DNA from: Bermanella sp034110565
GTDB lineage: Bacteria; Pseudomonadota; Gammaproteobacteria; Pseudomonadales; Oceanobacteraceae
NCBI GenBank assembly: GCA_034110565.1
Contig: JAWUYY010000015.1
Span: 11,428-75,427 of the forward strand
DNA length: 64,000 nt
Direction of reading: 5' to 3'
Below, piece after piece: positions 17,785 to 25,396 of this stretch; the stretch's first letter is position 1; each line of letters starts with the position of its first letter. The notes beneath the pieces are model-generated. The model did not search any database and was not told the origin of the DNA. It saw only the letters and a program-made list of their open reading frames with translations. The translations under genes were made by a program, and so were the position numbers.

Positions 17785-17955
17785 ATGAGCGACAAAATCG
17801 TTAAATTTGAATTTGAAAAAGAAACCAAAAACAGCGTGCGCTATAAAGAAGTGCCAGAAGATGGCCAGCCGCCGATTATTGGATCCTTGTATGTGCAAAA
17901 GTGGTATGTGGGCAATACTAAGAATTTGGAAGTGACCATTAGCAAGAAAGATTAG
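17785..17955 (+). CDS. Small hypothetical protein, 56 aa
   Basis: ATG at 17785 is preceded by AAGGTGAG at a good distance. The product begins MSDKIVKFEFEKETKNSVRY, has PEDGQPPIIGSLYVQKW in the middle and ends NLEVTISKKD. It looks like a compact beta-rich protein, and I recall similar short proteins (KFEKETKNTxRY...LYVxKxxLG) widely in bacteria without assigned function. It is alone between the VF530 gene and a REP-like palindrome. Confidence 0.75.
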   Translation: MSDKIVKFEFEKETKNSVRYKEVPEDGQPPIIGSLYVQKWYVGNTKNLEVTISKKD

Positions 17956-18008
17956 GTATTATTAAATGCAGCCTTTTCTGTGAAGACGGAAATCTAATAT
18001 AAAACACT

Positions 18009-18034
18009 GTCTTTCCCGCGAAGGCGGGAATCCA
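18009..18034. repeat. REP-like palindrome, copy 2
   Basis: TTCCCGC-GAAG-GCGGGAA (18013-18030) within TGTCTTTCCCGCGAAGGCG and then GGAATCCA. It belongs to the same family as the copy at 17018 but has a different stem composition. It lies about 55 bp past the stop of the 56-aa gene. Confidence 0.75.
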
Positions 18035-18140
18035 GTTGAGTATTCTTTACTTTATTTGGGTTTTAATGAATAAGAAAAGAGAAGCTCTAGTTCTTCAAAC
18101 AAATGGGCGATAACAGGCGTCTTAAAGTGGTCATCTCCGG

Positions 18141-18416
18141 CTACTTATAAAACTCCACATAAAAACGCACCTTTCCTAATGGCTCGATCTTATGTAATAC
18201 AGTGGGTTCTACGATACCCAAGTTATTTGGGTCAAGTATAATGACTTCTGCTTGAGGCTCGTTGATGGTGTACTGCAGTTTGCCTTCAATAATAACGATG
18301 ACGCCCCAAACGTTTTCTTTTGTTTGGTGGTCATTGAGTAACCCCTTTGGAATACTCAGCTCATCAAACTCGGGTGTTTTTTTGTAAGGTGCTACGTTGC
18401 TTGGTAATTGTTTCAT
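18141..18416 (-). CDS. DUF1971 (TehB-like cupin) domain protein
   Basis: A 91-aa cupin-type small protein. It starts LPSNVAPYKKTPEF, has VWGVIVIIEGKLQYTI as the central strands, and ends IVEPTVLHKIEPLGKVRFYVEF. This is the domain found alone or at the N-terminus of some tellurite-resistance TehB proteins. No methyltransferase half is present here. The ligand is unknown. The neighbours (REP palindrome, TraB-like gene) do not suggest an operon. Confidence 0.8.
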   Translation of the reverse strand: MKQLPSNVAPYKKTPEFDELSIPKGLLNDHQTKENVWGVIVIIEGKLQYTINEPQAEVIILDPNNLGIVEPTVLHKIEPLGKVRFYVEFYK

Positions 18417-18498
18417 AGAATACCTTTTCGGTTTTAATACTAATAATTAGATTAAAATAAACACCCAGTAAAGCAGGCTTTAAATATCACTCATCAAA

Positions 18499-19374
18499 TC
18501 AAAGATGCTTAACTTTAAACCCTTGACCTTCCAGTTGACGTAATAAACCTTTCTCTCCATTAAGATGCAGCGTACCCACTAAGATAAATTCTGTGGTTTT
18601 GTTATTCATTAGAGCTGGAATTTGAGTCATCCAATTATTATTTCGATTCAGAATTAACGTGTCATAAACCCCAGGGAACTGCTCTTTCATGTCTTTTACG
18701 GGAGCCATGTCTGTGAACTCATCAATGCTACCCTTGCGCCATGCTGCTTTCATTGTAGTAATCCAATGAGGTAACGCTTCTACATCTTTAAGAGTGTATT
18801 CAATGGTTACGTTCGGATCGATTTGTGCGATAGATTGCAAAAAGCCTAATTGTTCATCTATTGTCTCTAAGCTGCCAATACTTTTTTTATCGACTTTAGC
18901 CTTGTCATTGAAATGGTTATCAACACCAAGTTCACTGACCATACCGAGTCTTTGATATTCCATAACTGTGATGATCAGTGATAGCCCCCAAGGTTGGTAC
19001 TTTTCAAAATGACTAATGGATATTTGGCGCGCGCGTAAAAAATCCTCAAGTTCTTTGTATATTTTAGGCGTAAGCTCACTGGCAATTGTACGTCCATCGC
19101 TATATGACATGGCAGCTATCATTTTTGCTTGTTGATCAGGGTGATTACTTGTATCTAAATCTGTTTCAAAAATAAGGGTGTCAGCATCTTGGTAGGCCGT
19201 ATTGAAGGCTTTAGGTAACGGGTAATCTTCTGTATTAAGAAGATGAATGGTGCCGCCAACATAAAAGTAGTCACCATCTTTGCTTACTTTCCATACTGAC
19301 GTTTGGGCATAGGCATGACTTATAAGTAATGTTAGAAAAATAAAAATAGATAAGACGGATTTTATAAGTTTCAT
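18499..19374 (-). CDS. TraB/GumN family protein, exported
   Basis: A 291-aa protein with a Sec signal peptide (MKLIKSVLSIFIFLTLLISH, cleavage after AYA). The TraB/GumN fold is marked by two conserved G-x-x-H motifs: VGGTIHLLNTEDYPLP near the N-terminus and ILVGTLHLNGEKGLLRQLEG near the end. An internal LIFETDL strand also fits. The family is related to metal-dependent TIKI-type proteases, but bacterial substrates are mostly unknown. It probably acts in the periplasm. It is separated by about 70 bp from the end of hemY and may be its own unit. Confidence 0.88.
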   Translation of the reverse strand: MKLIKSVLSIFIFLTLLISHAYAQTSVWKVSKDGDYFYVGGTIHLLNTEDYPLPKAFNTAYQDADTLIFETDLDTSNHPDQQAKMIAAMSYSDGRTIASELTPKIYKELEDFLRARQISISHFEKYQPWGLSLIITVMEYQRLGMVSELGVDNHFNDKAKVDKKSIGSLETIDEQLGFLQSIAQIDPNVTIEYTLKDVEALPHWITTMKAAWRKGSIDEFTDMAPVKDMKEQFPGVYDTLILNRNNNWMTQIPALMNNKTTEFILVGTLHLNGEKGLLRQLEGQGFKVKHL

Positions 19375-19446
19375 AAATTCTATTTGGTGAAGATCCGCTA
19401 TGGTTTATTTTATAACGCCATAGCGGTCATATTGATGGAAGTAACT

Positions 19447-20679
19447 TTAATATGCGGCTTTAGGCAAAGGTAAATCTGGCAAATCCAACCCTAAGCCTTG
19501 TCTTAGCATGGCAATGGCTTTTTCATTTTGATCTTGCGCTAAATACAAGCGGCTTAGTTCACTGCGTACTTCAGCACTGTTTTCTTGGGCTAAGCTTGCT
19601 TCAAAATAGCTTTGGGCATCGTCAAATAATTCATTCATTAATGCGATGCGTCCAAGTGACAGTAATAACACGGCATCGTTAGGGCGTTGTTTGAGCTTGT
19701 CTTGGGCGAAGAGTAATTGACGTTTCACATCTTTGCCTTGTACCCAACCGTATAAACTCATGAGTTCGTCACTAAAGTGATGTTGCAATAAATAACGTAA
19801 TTGGGCTTCGGCTTCTTGTTGGGCACCTAGTTGAATTAGATGTTCGATAAACGCATGAGCGAGTGGTAAAAAATCCATTTGCTTAATAGTGCGTGTGGGG
19901 ATGTTCTTCCAGACCTCTAATAAAGTTTGTGGGTCACGGCTGGCGGTGTTACGTGAACGGATCATGTGCTCGATGAGTTTGCCATAGGCTTCTACTTCGA
20001 GTTGCTGAAATTTTTTGTTAGGTAATAGTTTATGCTTATTTAAACTAGGCAATAGCTCAATCACGGCTTGCCAGTCTTCTAATGCCATGTGGGCTTTCAG
20101 CAACATCTTGTTGACGTATTGATGCTTAGGAAATTGTTTTTGTAAACGTAAACATGTGGCCAAGCACTGCTCGAACTGTTCACGTTCTAGTTGCAGTTGA
20201 GCTTGTTGTAATCCTACGGCCAGTTCTGCACCCTTGGTGCTTTTTACTGCTTCGGCCATGAGCTCGTCACTGCGCTCAAAATTACCGGCCATTTGTGCGG
20301 CGCGGGCAGCGGCTAAGTAGTTAATGATTTTGCCTTTGCCATGGGCGCCGGCCATTAATAATCGTTCGCTTTGCTTAAAGTTGCCTTCAGCTAAATAGAT
20401 TAAACCTTTTACGGTTTTTCCTATGGCGGTATTGATTCCGCGCTTTTCTCGCCACTTGTTTAAAAATACAGGGCTGCCTAGTAGGATAATAAACAGATGA
20501 ACGGTTGCGTAAATAGAGATTACCGACGCGGCCAATATAATGACAAATACCCAAAGACTGGTTTCCAACACCCAGTTTTGAAAGCTCACTAGTACGTAGC
20601 CGCTGCCTTGCAGCATGTAGTGGCCGACTAGGGTACCTGCTAGTAAAAATAAAATAATTAAGAGTAAGCGTTTGCTCAT
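19447..20679 (-). CDS. hemY: HemY family TPR membrane protein
   Basis: A 410-aa inner-membrane protein with two N-terminal transmembrane segments (LLLIILFLLAGTLVGHYML; VFVIILAASVISIYATVHLF). A long array of TPR-type helices follows (AAARAAQMAGNFERSDELMA; LLLSLGRIALMNELFDDAQ; LYLAQDQNEKAIAMLRQGL). The proteobacterial HemY of the hemCDXY operon is not the Bacillus protoporphyrinogen oxidase; its exact role in heme supply is unsettled. It overlaps hemX by one base (TAATG), so it is the last gene of a four-gene heme operon. Confidence 0.93.
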   Translation of the reverse strand: MSKRLLLIILFLLAGTLVGHYMLQGSGYVLVSFQNWVLETSLWVFVIILAASVISIYATVHLFIILLGSPVFLNKWREKRGINTAIGKTVKGLIYLAEGNFKQSERLLMAGAHGKGKIINYLAAARAAQMAGNFERSDELMAEAVKSTKGAELAVGLQQAQLQLEREQFEQCLATCLRLQKQFPKHQYVNKMLLKAHMALEDWQAVIELLPSLNKHKLLPNKKFQQLEVEAYGKLIEHMIRSRNTASRDPQTLLEVWKNIPTRTIKQMDFLPLAHAFIEHLIQLGAQQEAEAQLRYLLQHHFSDELMSLYGWVQGKDVKRQLLFAQDKLKQRPNDAVLLLSLGRIALMNELFDDAQSYFEASLAQENSAEVRSELSRLYLAQDQNEKAIAMLRQGLGLDLPDLPLPKAAY

Positions 20680-21821
20680 TAAGCTTGCTCCTCTTTCTTA
20701 GTATTTAGCTGCGGGGCATTTTTTAATGGGGCAGACTCTGTTTCGCTTTGTGTTTTTTTAGATTCTGTTTTAGCGGGCACGGTTTCTTTTTCGACAGGTT
20801 TAATGCTGCTGGGTGTATAAGTGCGGTCTTGCATAATTTGACGCAACAAACGCAATGACTCGCTCACTTGTGGGGTGGTTTGTTCGATGTTGAGTTGGCT
20901 TAAAGATTGTATTTTCTCTAGCAAGACCTTGGCATTGTTATGACGCAGGTTGTCGCTGAGCCATTGTTGAGCGCTGTTTAAGCTGCTTTGATAAGTGATG
21001 TTGTCGGCTTTTAATAATGCCCACTGAGCTTGCTCTAACATTAAGCTCAAGTTGTGCTCTAACAATTGATACTGGCTGTCGCTTAATGGCGCGCTAAACG
21101 CATCGTCGCGATGACGAATACTCACCAATGATAAAATCTGTTGCCAAAGGCTGTTGCTCATTTCTGTAGTGCTTGCACTATCGTCGGCGGCGCCATCAGC
21201 TTGGGCTTGAATGAATTCACTAGGCGGTTGGATGCTGTCATGTACCAAGGCTTTAATGGCTTGTATTTCGCTGTAAATACCTTGGCGATCTAATTGGTTG
21301 TGCTGACCCAGCAATAACATTTCTTTGGCGATTTGTTCACGTACCACTAACAAGGCAGGATCATCTAAGCTGGCGAGTACTTGGTTGGCTGCGTCAAATA
21401 AGCCGTGAGCCCCTTTGAATTCATGTTGCAAATACACCCTCTGATTGGCAAGGCGTAATAGGTATTCTGTTTCGGCTAATTTCCAATCGTCCATGCGCGC
21501 ACCTGGAATTTGGTTCAAGGTGTGCTGCATAAAGGCCAACTGACTTTGCATGTCTGTTAGCGCTTTTTGACTTTGTTCGTATTGAGAAAGTTGTTTACCG
21601 TTTTCGATGGCTTGTTGTTGGCTTTGTTGGGTGACACTTTGCAGCTGCTGTTCTAGTGCGCTTTGGTTACGTAATAATAGTTCAATGCGATATTGAGCAA
21701 AGACCAAAGCAGCAATGATGAGTACGGCCACTAATAAGAACCATGGGGTGCTGCCACGAGTGCTTTTAGTGTCTTTGTTCGGCAGAGCGTTGTTACTGTT
21801 ATTTGGCTGCTGATCACTCAC
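20679..21821 (-). CDS. hemX: HemX family protein
   Basis: A 380-aa bitopic membrane protein. It has a short Asn/Thr-rich N-terminus and one transmembrane helix (PWFLLVAVLIIAALVFAQY). A Gln-rich coiled coil (LLRNQSALEQQLQSVTQQSQ) and a helical periplasmic domain with EYLLRLANQRVYLQHE follow. Although often labelled uroporphyrinogen-III C-methyltransferase, no SAM-binding motif is visible. The C-terminus is a Lys/Glu/Thr-rich tail. It lies between hemD and hemY, 32 bp after hemD. Confidence 0.92.
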   Translation of the reverse strand: MSDQQPNNSNNALPNKDTKSTRGSTPWFLLVAVLIIAALVFAQYRIELLLRNQSALEQQLQSVTQQSQQQAIENGKQLSQYEQSQKALTDMQSQLAFMQHTLNQIPGARMDDWKLAETEYLLRLANQRVYLQHEFKGAHGLFDAANQVLASLDDPALLVVREQIAKEMLLLGQHNQLDRQGIYSEIQAIKALVHDSIQPPSEFIQAQADGAADDSASTTEMSNSLWQQILSLVSIRHRDDAFSAPLSDSQYQLLEHNLSLMLEQAQWALLKADNITYQSSLNSAQQWLSDNLRHNNAKVLLEKIQSLSQLNIEQTTPQVSESLRLLRQIMQDRTYTPSSIKPVEKETVPAKTESKKTQSETESAPLKNAPQLNTKKEEQA

Positions 21822-21853
21822 AAGATGAATCCTTTGCTATTGCCTGCGGTTAT

Positions 21854-22618
21854 TTAGCTAGAGTGCGTTATCTTACTTAAACAGTCTAGCAACCCTTGTG
21901 CATTTATTTTGGGGCATACGTGGATGTTTTGAATGTGAAGGGCAGGGGCCATATTGGCGATGCGTTCACTAGGAACCAAGACATGCACGTTTTGTTTTTG
22001 TTCTGTGGTTAGCTGGGTGGCAAGTTGATGTAGCATTTCACCACTAGTGAGCAGAGCATAGTGGATTTGATGTTCACTGAGTAGTGCGGCCAGCTCATCT
22101 TGTGCAAAGCTTACCGCTTCGCGCTGATATAGTTCGCAATATACGACTTGGGCACCGCGTTGCTTTAATGATTCAGCTAGGTGTTCTCGTCCGCCGACGC
22201 CACGCAAGATCAGCACTTTTTTCTGGCTTAAGTCTTGGTTTAGGCCAGTTAATTCGAGCAAGCCTTCGCTGTGATTGGCTTTTGGTAGCTGCATATCAAT
22301 GCCTAAAACCTTAAAGGCTTGAGCACTGCTTGGTCCTACCGCATACCAGTCAATACCGACTGGCATTTGTGGCCAGTATTGGTCGATTAAATTTACGGCC
22401 AAACTTGAGGCGTTGCTACTGACCGAAATCACTACATCGTATAAATCGAGGTTCATGATGTGCTGCTTCATGGCATGAAAGGCAGCACCGTGAGCCTCGG
22501 TAAACGGGGCAATGCGCAGTAATGGTTGGTGTACGCAATGCCAGTTGGCTTGCGTTAGGGCGCTGATTAGTTCATCCGCTTGGCCTTGTGGCCGGGTAAT
22601 TAAGATGGACTTATTCAC
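21854..22618 (-). CDS. hemD: Uroporphyrinogen-III synthase
   Basis: Cyclises hydroxymethylbilane to uroporphyrinogen III with inversion of ring D; 254 aa. The family is weakly conserved, but ILITRPQGQADELISAL, YDVVISVSSNASSLAVNL, WYAVGPSSAQAFKVLGI and VLILRGVGGREHLAESL are typical. It starts with GTG at 22618, preceded by AGGCGAG; there is no ATG nearby. It lies 9 bp downstream of hemC in the same operon. Confidence 0.94.
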   Translation of the reverse strand: MNKSILITRPQGQADELISALTQANWHCVHQPLLRIAPFTEAHGAAFHAMKQHIMNLDLYDVVISVSSNASSLAVNLIDQYWPQMPVGIDWYAVGPSSAQAFKVLGIDMQLPKANHSEGLLELTGLNQDLSQKKVLILRGVGGREHLAESLKQRGAQVVYCELYQREAVSFAQDELAALLSEHQIHYALLTSGEMLHQLATQLTTEQKQNVHVLVPSERIANMAPALHIQNIHVCPKINAQGLLDCLSKITHSS

Positions 22619-22627
22619 AGCTCGCCT

Positions 22628-23575
22628 TTATGTAATGTTACGGCCATAGACTTCGGCGAGAATCTCACCTGCGCCTTTGGCTAGTAGGTTTTCGGCGGCT
22701 TGAATGCCGAGAGTTTCGGCATCATTCACGTGACCTGTGATTTCGGTGCGCACGATTCTTTGGCCGTCTTCACTGCCCACTAGACCGCGTAAAAATAATT
22801 GGTCACCGTCTAAAGTGGCATAACATGCAATAGGCACCTGACAACCACCTTCTAACCGACGGTTAAGGGCTCGCTCAGCGGTCACTCGGTAAGCGCTTTC
22901 TTGGTGATGCAGCGGCGCTAATAAATCGTGAGTAGTTTGGTCGTCTGTGCGACATTCAATGCCCACGGCCCCTTGGCCACCAGCCGGTAGGCTGATTTCA
23001 TCACTCATGAAATCGGCAATGCGTTCTTGAAGCTCTAAGCGAATTAAACCGGCACTGGCTAAAATAATCGCATCGAATTCGCCGGCATCCAATTTACCTA
23101 AGCGGGTTTGTACATTACCGCGCAGGCTGCTGACTTTAAGGTCAGGGCGAGCGGCCATGGCTTGGCATTGGCGACGCAAGCTAGATGTGCCTAAGCGTGC
23201 GCCCTGAGGTAAATCCAGTAAAGTCTTGTATTGGTTAGAAACAAACGCGTCGGTTGGGTTTTCACGCTCACAAATCACGCTTAAACCTAAGCCTTCTGGG
23301 AATTCCATCGGCACGTCTTTCATGCTGTGTACGGCGATGTCAGCACGGCCATCGAGCATGGCGGCTTCTAATTCTTTTACGAATAAACCCTTACCGCCAA
23401 TTTTGGCTAATGGCGTATCAAGAATTTTATCCCCTTGAGTCGTGAAGGTGACGAGCTCTATTTCTAAGCCTGGGTGAAAGCTTTGTAATTTTGCTTTCAC
23501 ATATTCTGCCTGCCATAGGGCCAGTTTGCTTTTACGGGTGGCGATGCGCAGCGGCTTGCCAATTTTGGCTGACAT
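22628..23575 (-). CDS. hemC: Porphobilinogen deaminase (hydroxymethylbilane synthase)
   Basis: Polymerises four porphobilinogen units; 315 aa, family-typical. Seen are RIATRKSKLALWQAEYVK, the catalytic-Asp motif GRADIAVHSMKDVP, the Arg-rich substrate site LGTSSLRRQCQ and SLRGNVQTRLGKLD, and the dipyrromethane-cofactor cysteine in LEGGCQVPIACYA. It is the first gene of hemC-hemD-hemX-hemY. The 617-bp non-coding stretch upstream, which carries the DnaA-box repeats, separates it from the divergent lrgA. Confidence 0.97.
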   Translation of the reverse strand: MSAKIGKPLRIATRKSKLALWQAEYVKAKLQSFHPGLEIELVTFTTQGDKILDTPLAKIGGKGLFVKELEAAMLDGRADIAVHSMKDVPMEFPEGLGLSVICERENPTDAFVSNQYKTLLDLPQGARLGTSSLRRQCQAMAARPDLKVSSLRGNVQTRLGKLDAGEFDAIILASAGLIRLELQERIADFMSDEISLPAGGQGAVGIECRTDDQTTHDLLAPLHHQESAYRVTAERALNRRLEGGCQVPIACYATLDGDQLFLRGLVGSEDGQRIVRTEITGHVNDAETLGIQAAENLLAKGAGEILAEVYGRNIT

Positions 23576-23808
23576 AAGAGCCTCAGTTAGAGTGTAAATA
23601 GGCCGTATGATACGGCAGATTGAATTAATTTTCAGGCTGTTTTGCTGATATTGATCAGGCTTTAGCGTTAAACTGCTGCCTCGTTAAATGTTCGGTTTGA
23701 TTTTACAATAGGGTATTTACTGAGCTCACTTCTTTCCTAGGTTTCAAATATCATGATGCGACTAAAGCATAGGTGACTTAGGGATTGGAAGTGGGCACAT
23801 TAGTGAAC

Positions 23809-23906
23809 TTGTGCACAGTTTCTGTGGATAACACCTTGGATAACTTAGGGACACATTGCTACAGCGTCTACAGTCAGGGTTGGACTCTTAAATTGGTCAA
23901 AAACAC
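23809..23906. repeat. DnaA-box repeat unit 1
   Basis: About 98 bp. It starts TTGTGCACA (one mismatch to TTATGCACA) facing a perfect inverted DnaA box TGTGGATAA at 23823-23831; CACAG-TTT-CTGTG forms the dyad between them. GGGACAC lies 25 bp after the box start (23848) and AATTGG 68 bp after it (23891). The unit ends GGTCAAAAACAC. Units 2 and 3 have the same elements at identical offsets. Confidence 0.85.
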
Positions 23907-23943
23907 GCCATAAATCAAACACTTAAAATTATGATTGAAAAAG

Positions 23944-24045
23944 TTAATCACAGTTTCTGTGGATAAGAGTGGGGGTAACTGCGGGACACTTGTCTGCAGC
24001 CCTTAATGGCAGTGTTCATGGTATCAATTGGTTAAAAAACAACAC
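23944..24045. repeat. DnaA-box repeat unit 2
   Basis: About 102 bp. It begins TTAATCACA (degenerate left box). The perfect TGTGGATAA is at 23958-23966, GGGACAC at 23983 (offset 25), and AATTGG at 24026 (offset 68), ending GGTTAAAAAACAACAC. GACACTTGTC forms a small palindrome. It starts 135 bp after unit 1, box to box. Confidence 0.85.
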
Positions 24046-24091
24046 GTTAGCTTGGCTTGATGACCGGGTGATAGGGTTGAGTACGAAAAGG

Positions 24092-24192
24092 TTATGCACA
24101 GTTTCTGTGGATAAAACATTGAATAACTTTGGGACACATGTCGCCACCCCCCGTCATGGCCCCTCTTCACTTAAATTGGTTGAAAACAACAC
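24092..24192. repeat. DnaA-box repeat unit 3, abutting lrgA
   Basis: About 101 bp and the best-formed unit. TTATGCACA (24092-24100) and TGTGGATAA (24106-24114) both fit the TTATNCACA DnaA-box consensus, inverted and 5 bp apart. GGGACAC is at 24131 (offset 25) and AATTGG at 24174 (offset 68). It ends GGTTGAAAACAACAC directly at the lrgA ATG. It lies 148 bp after unit 2. Confidence 0.87.
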
Positions 24193-24546
24193 ATGCTGTA
24201 CGGACTTATCGTATTTATCGCCTTCTTATTGTTAGGTGACTTTTTAGCGGCGCTTTTGGCTTGGCCCGTACCGGGTTCAGTTATGGGGATGCTGTTATTA
24301 TTTTGTGTATTAGTGGTGCGCGGTGGCGTGAATACTTCGCTGAAGCAATCCAGTCAGGGTTTATTGCCTTATTTGCCATTATTTATCGTGCCTGCCTCTG
24401 TGGGTATTGTGAACTACATGGATGTGGTGCGTGAAGAAGGTTTGTTGATTGTGACCGCCATGGTGGTGAGTTTAATGGTGGGTATTCCTCTATGTGGCTG
24501 GTTAGCGCAAAAAACCATGAGCACTAAGCAGGGAGACCGCTCATGA
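24193..24546 (+). CDS. CidA/LrgA family membrane protein
   Basis: A 117-aa, four-helix holin-like protein of the CidA/LrgA family (GLIVFIAFLLLGDFLAALLA, WPVPGSVMGMLLLFCVLVV). In Staphylococcus this family modulates murein hydrolase export; in other bacteria it is also linked to pyruvate or small-molecule transport with LrgB. The ATG follows directly on the third DnaA-box repeat, and no Shine-Dalgarno is visible. The start could be leaderless or lie a few codons off. It overlaps the lrgB-like gene by 4 bp. Confidence 0.9.
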   Translation: MLYGLIVFIAFLLLGDFLAALLAWPVPGSVMGMLLLFCVLVVRGGVNTSLKQSSQGLLPYLPLFIVPASVGIVNYMDVVREEGLLIVTAMVVSLMVGIPLCGWLAQKTMSTKQGDRS

Positions 24547-25256
24547 GTTTGCAATGGCAACATGCATGGGATGCCATTTGGTTAAGCCCATATCTTGGTT
24601 TGTTTTTAACCTTACTCAGCTTTCAGCTTGGCTTGTGGTTATTTCGTGTTAGTGCGCAAAAACCCATTTTGCATCCGGTTATGGTGAGTGTGGTCAGTGT
24701 ATGTGCGGTGGTCTTGCTAACGGATTTAAGTTTCGAACGTTACATGGACAGTGCCCATGTGCTCAGCCAGTTTCTAGGACCTGTTATTGTGGCGTTAGCG
24801 ATCCCGCTTTATGAAAATCTAAAGGCGTTGCGCCAATACTGGCTACCTTTTTTATTAAGCAATGTGCTTGGTGGTGCTGTGACGATCTTAGTGGCAGTGG
24901 GGATTTTGTATTTTGCTGGTGGCTCTGAGATGAGCGTGAACTCCATGTGGACAAAATCCATTACCACAGCGTTTGCGTTACAAATTGCGCCGCAAATTGG
25001 CGGGCTGGCTTCTGTGGCCGCGGCGATCATTATGTTCACCGGTATCTTAGGTGCATTAATGGCGCCTACCTTGTTTCGCTGGTTCAATATTCATGCAGCA
25101 CCCGCGCAAGGTTGTGCACTGGGCGTGTGTGCCCATGCCGTGGGGACTTCAAAAGCATTGGAATATGGCAGTGAGCAAGGGGCATTTGCGGCATTAAGCA
25201 TGAGCTTTATGGGAATGTTGTGTGCGTTCACGTTACCGTTTTTATTGCACGTATAG
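24543..25256 (+). CDS. LrgB/CidB family membrane protein
   Basis: A 237-aa polytopic membrane protein with the LrgB signatures: FLGPVIVALAIPLYENLKAL, LLSNVLGGAVTILVAVGIL, TTAFALQIAPQIGG, and the C-terminal GCALGVCAHAVGTSKALEYG followed by SMSFMGMLCAF. It is the partner of the upstream LrgA-like gene (ATGA overlap). No LytSR two-component system is in the window. Confidence 0.93.
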   Translation: MSLQWQHAWDAIWLSPYLGLFLTLLSFQLGLWLFRVSAQKPILHPVMVSVVSVCAVVLLTDLSFERYMDSAHVLSQFLGPVIVALAIPLYENLKALRQYWLPFLLSNVLGGAVTILVAVGILYFAGGSEMSVNSMWTKSITTAFALQIAPQIGGLASVAAAIIMFTGILGALMAPTLFRWFNIHAAPAQGCALGVCAHAVGTSKALEYGSEQGAFAALSMSFMGMLCAFTLPFLLHV

Positions 25257-25396
25257 ACGGTTAATACCACGGTATTGTTTGCGATAGGTCACAACTTTAT
25301 TAGGAATCCGGATTAAGAAGATGTCAAACCCAAAACGGCGTAGCTAGGTGTCATAACTGAACTATACTGGTTGAATACTTTGCCAAGGATTCGGCC

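Noticed and set aside
18141..18416. Tellurite resistance gene tehB
   Set aside because: Only the small DUF1971 domain is present; there is no methyltransferase domain, so resistance should not be claimed.
23809..24192. Possible CRISPR array (three repeats with 37- and 46-bp spacers)
   Set aside because: The repeats are about 100 bp, diverged between copies except at fixed motifs, and there are no cas genes.
23969..24235. An 88-aa open frame across the DnaA-box repeats
   Set aside because: It is made mostly of the repeat sequence, overlaps the lrgA start in another frame, and has no ribosome site or protein-like composition.
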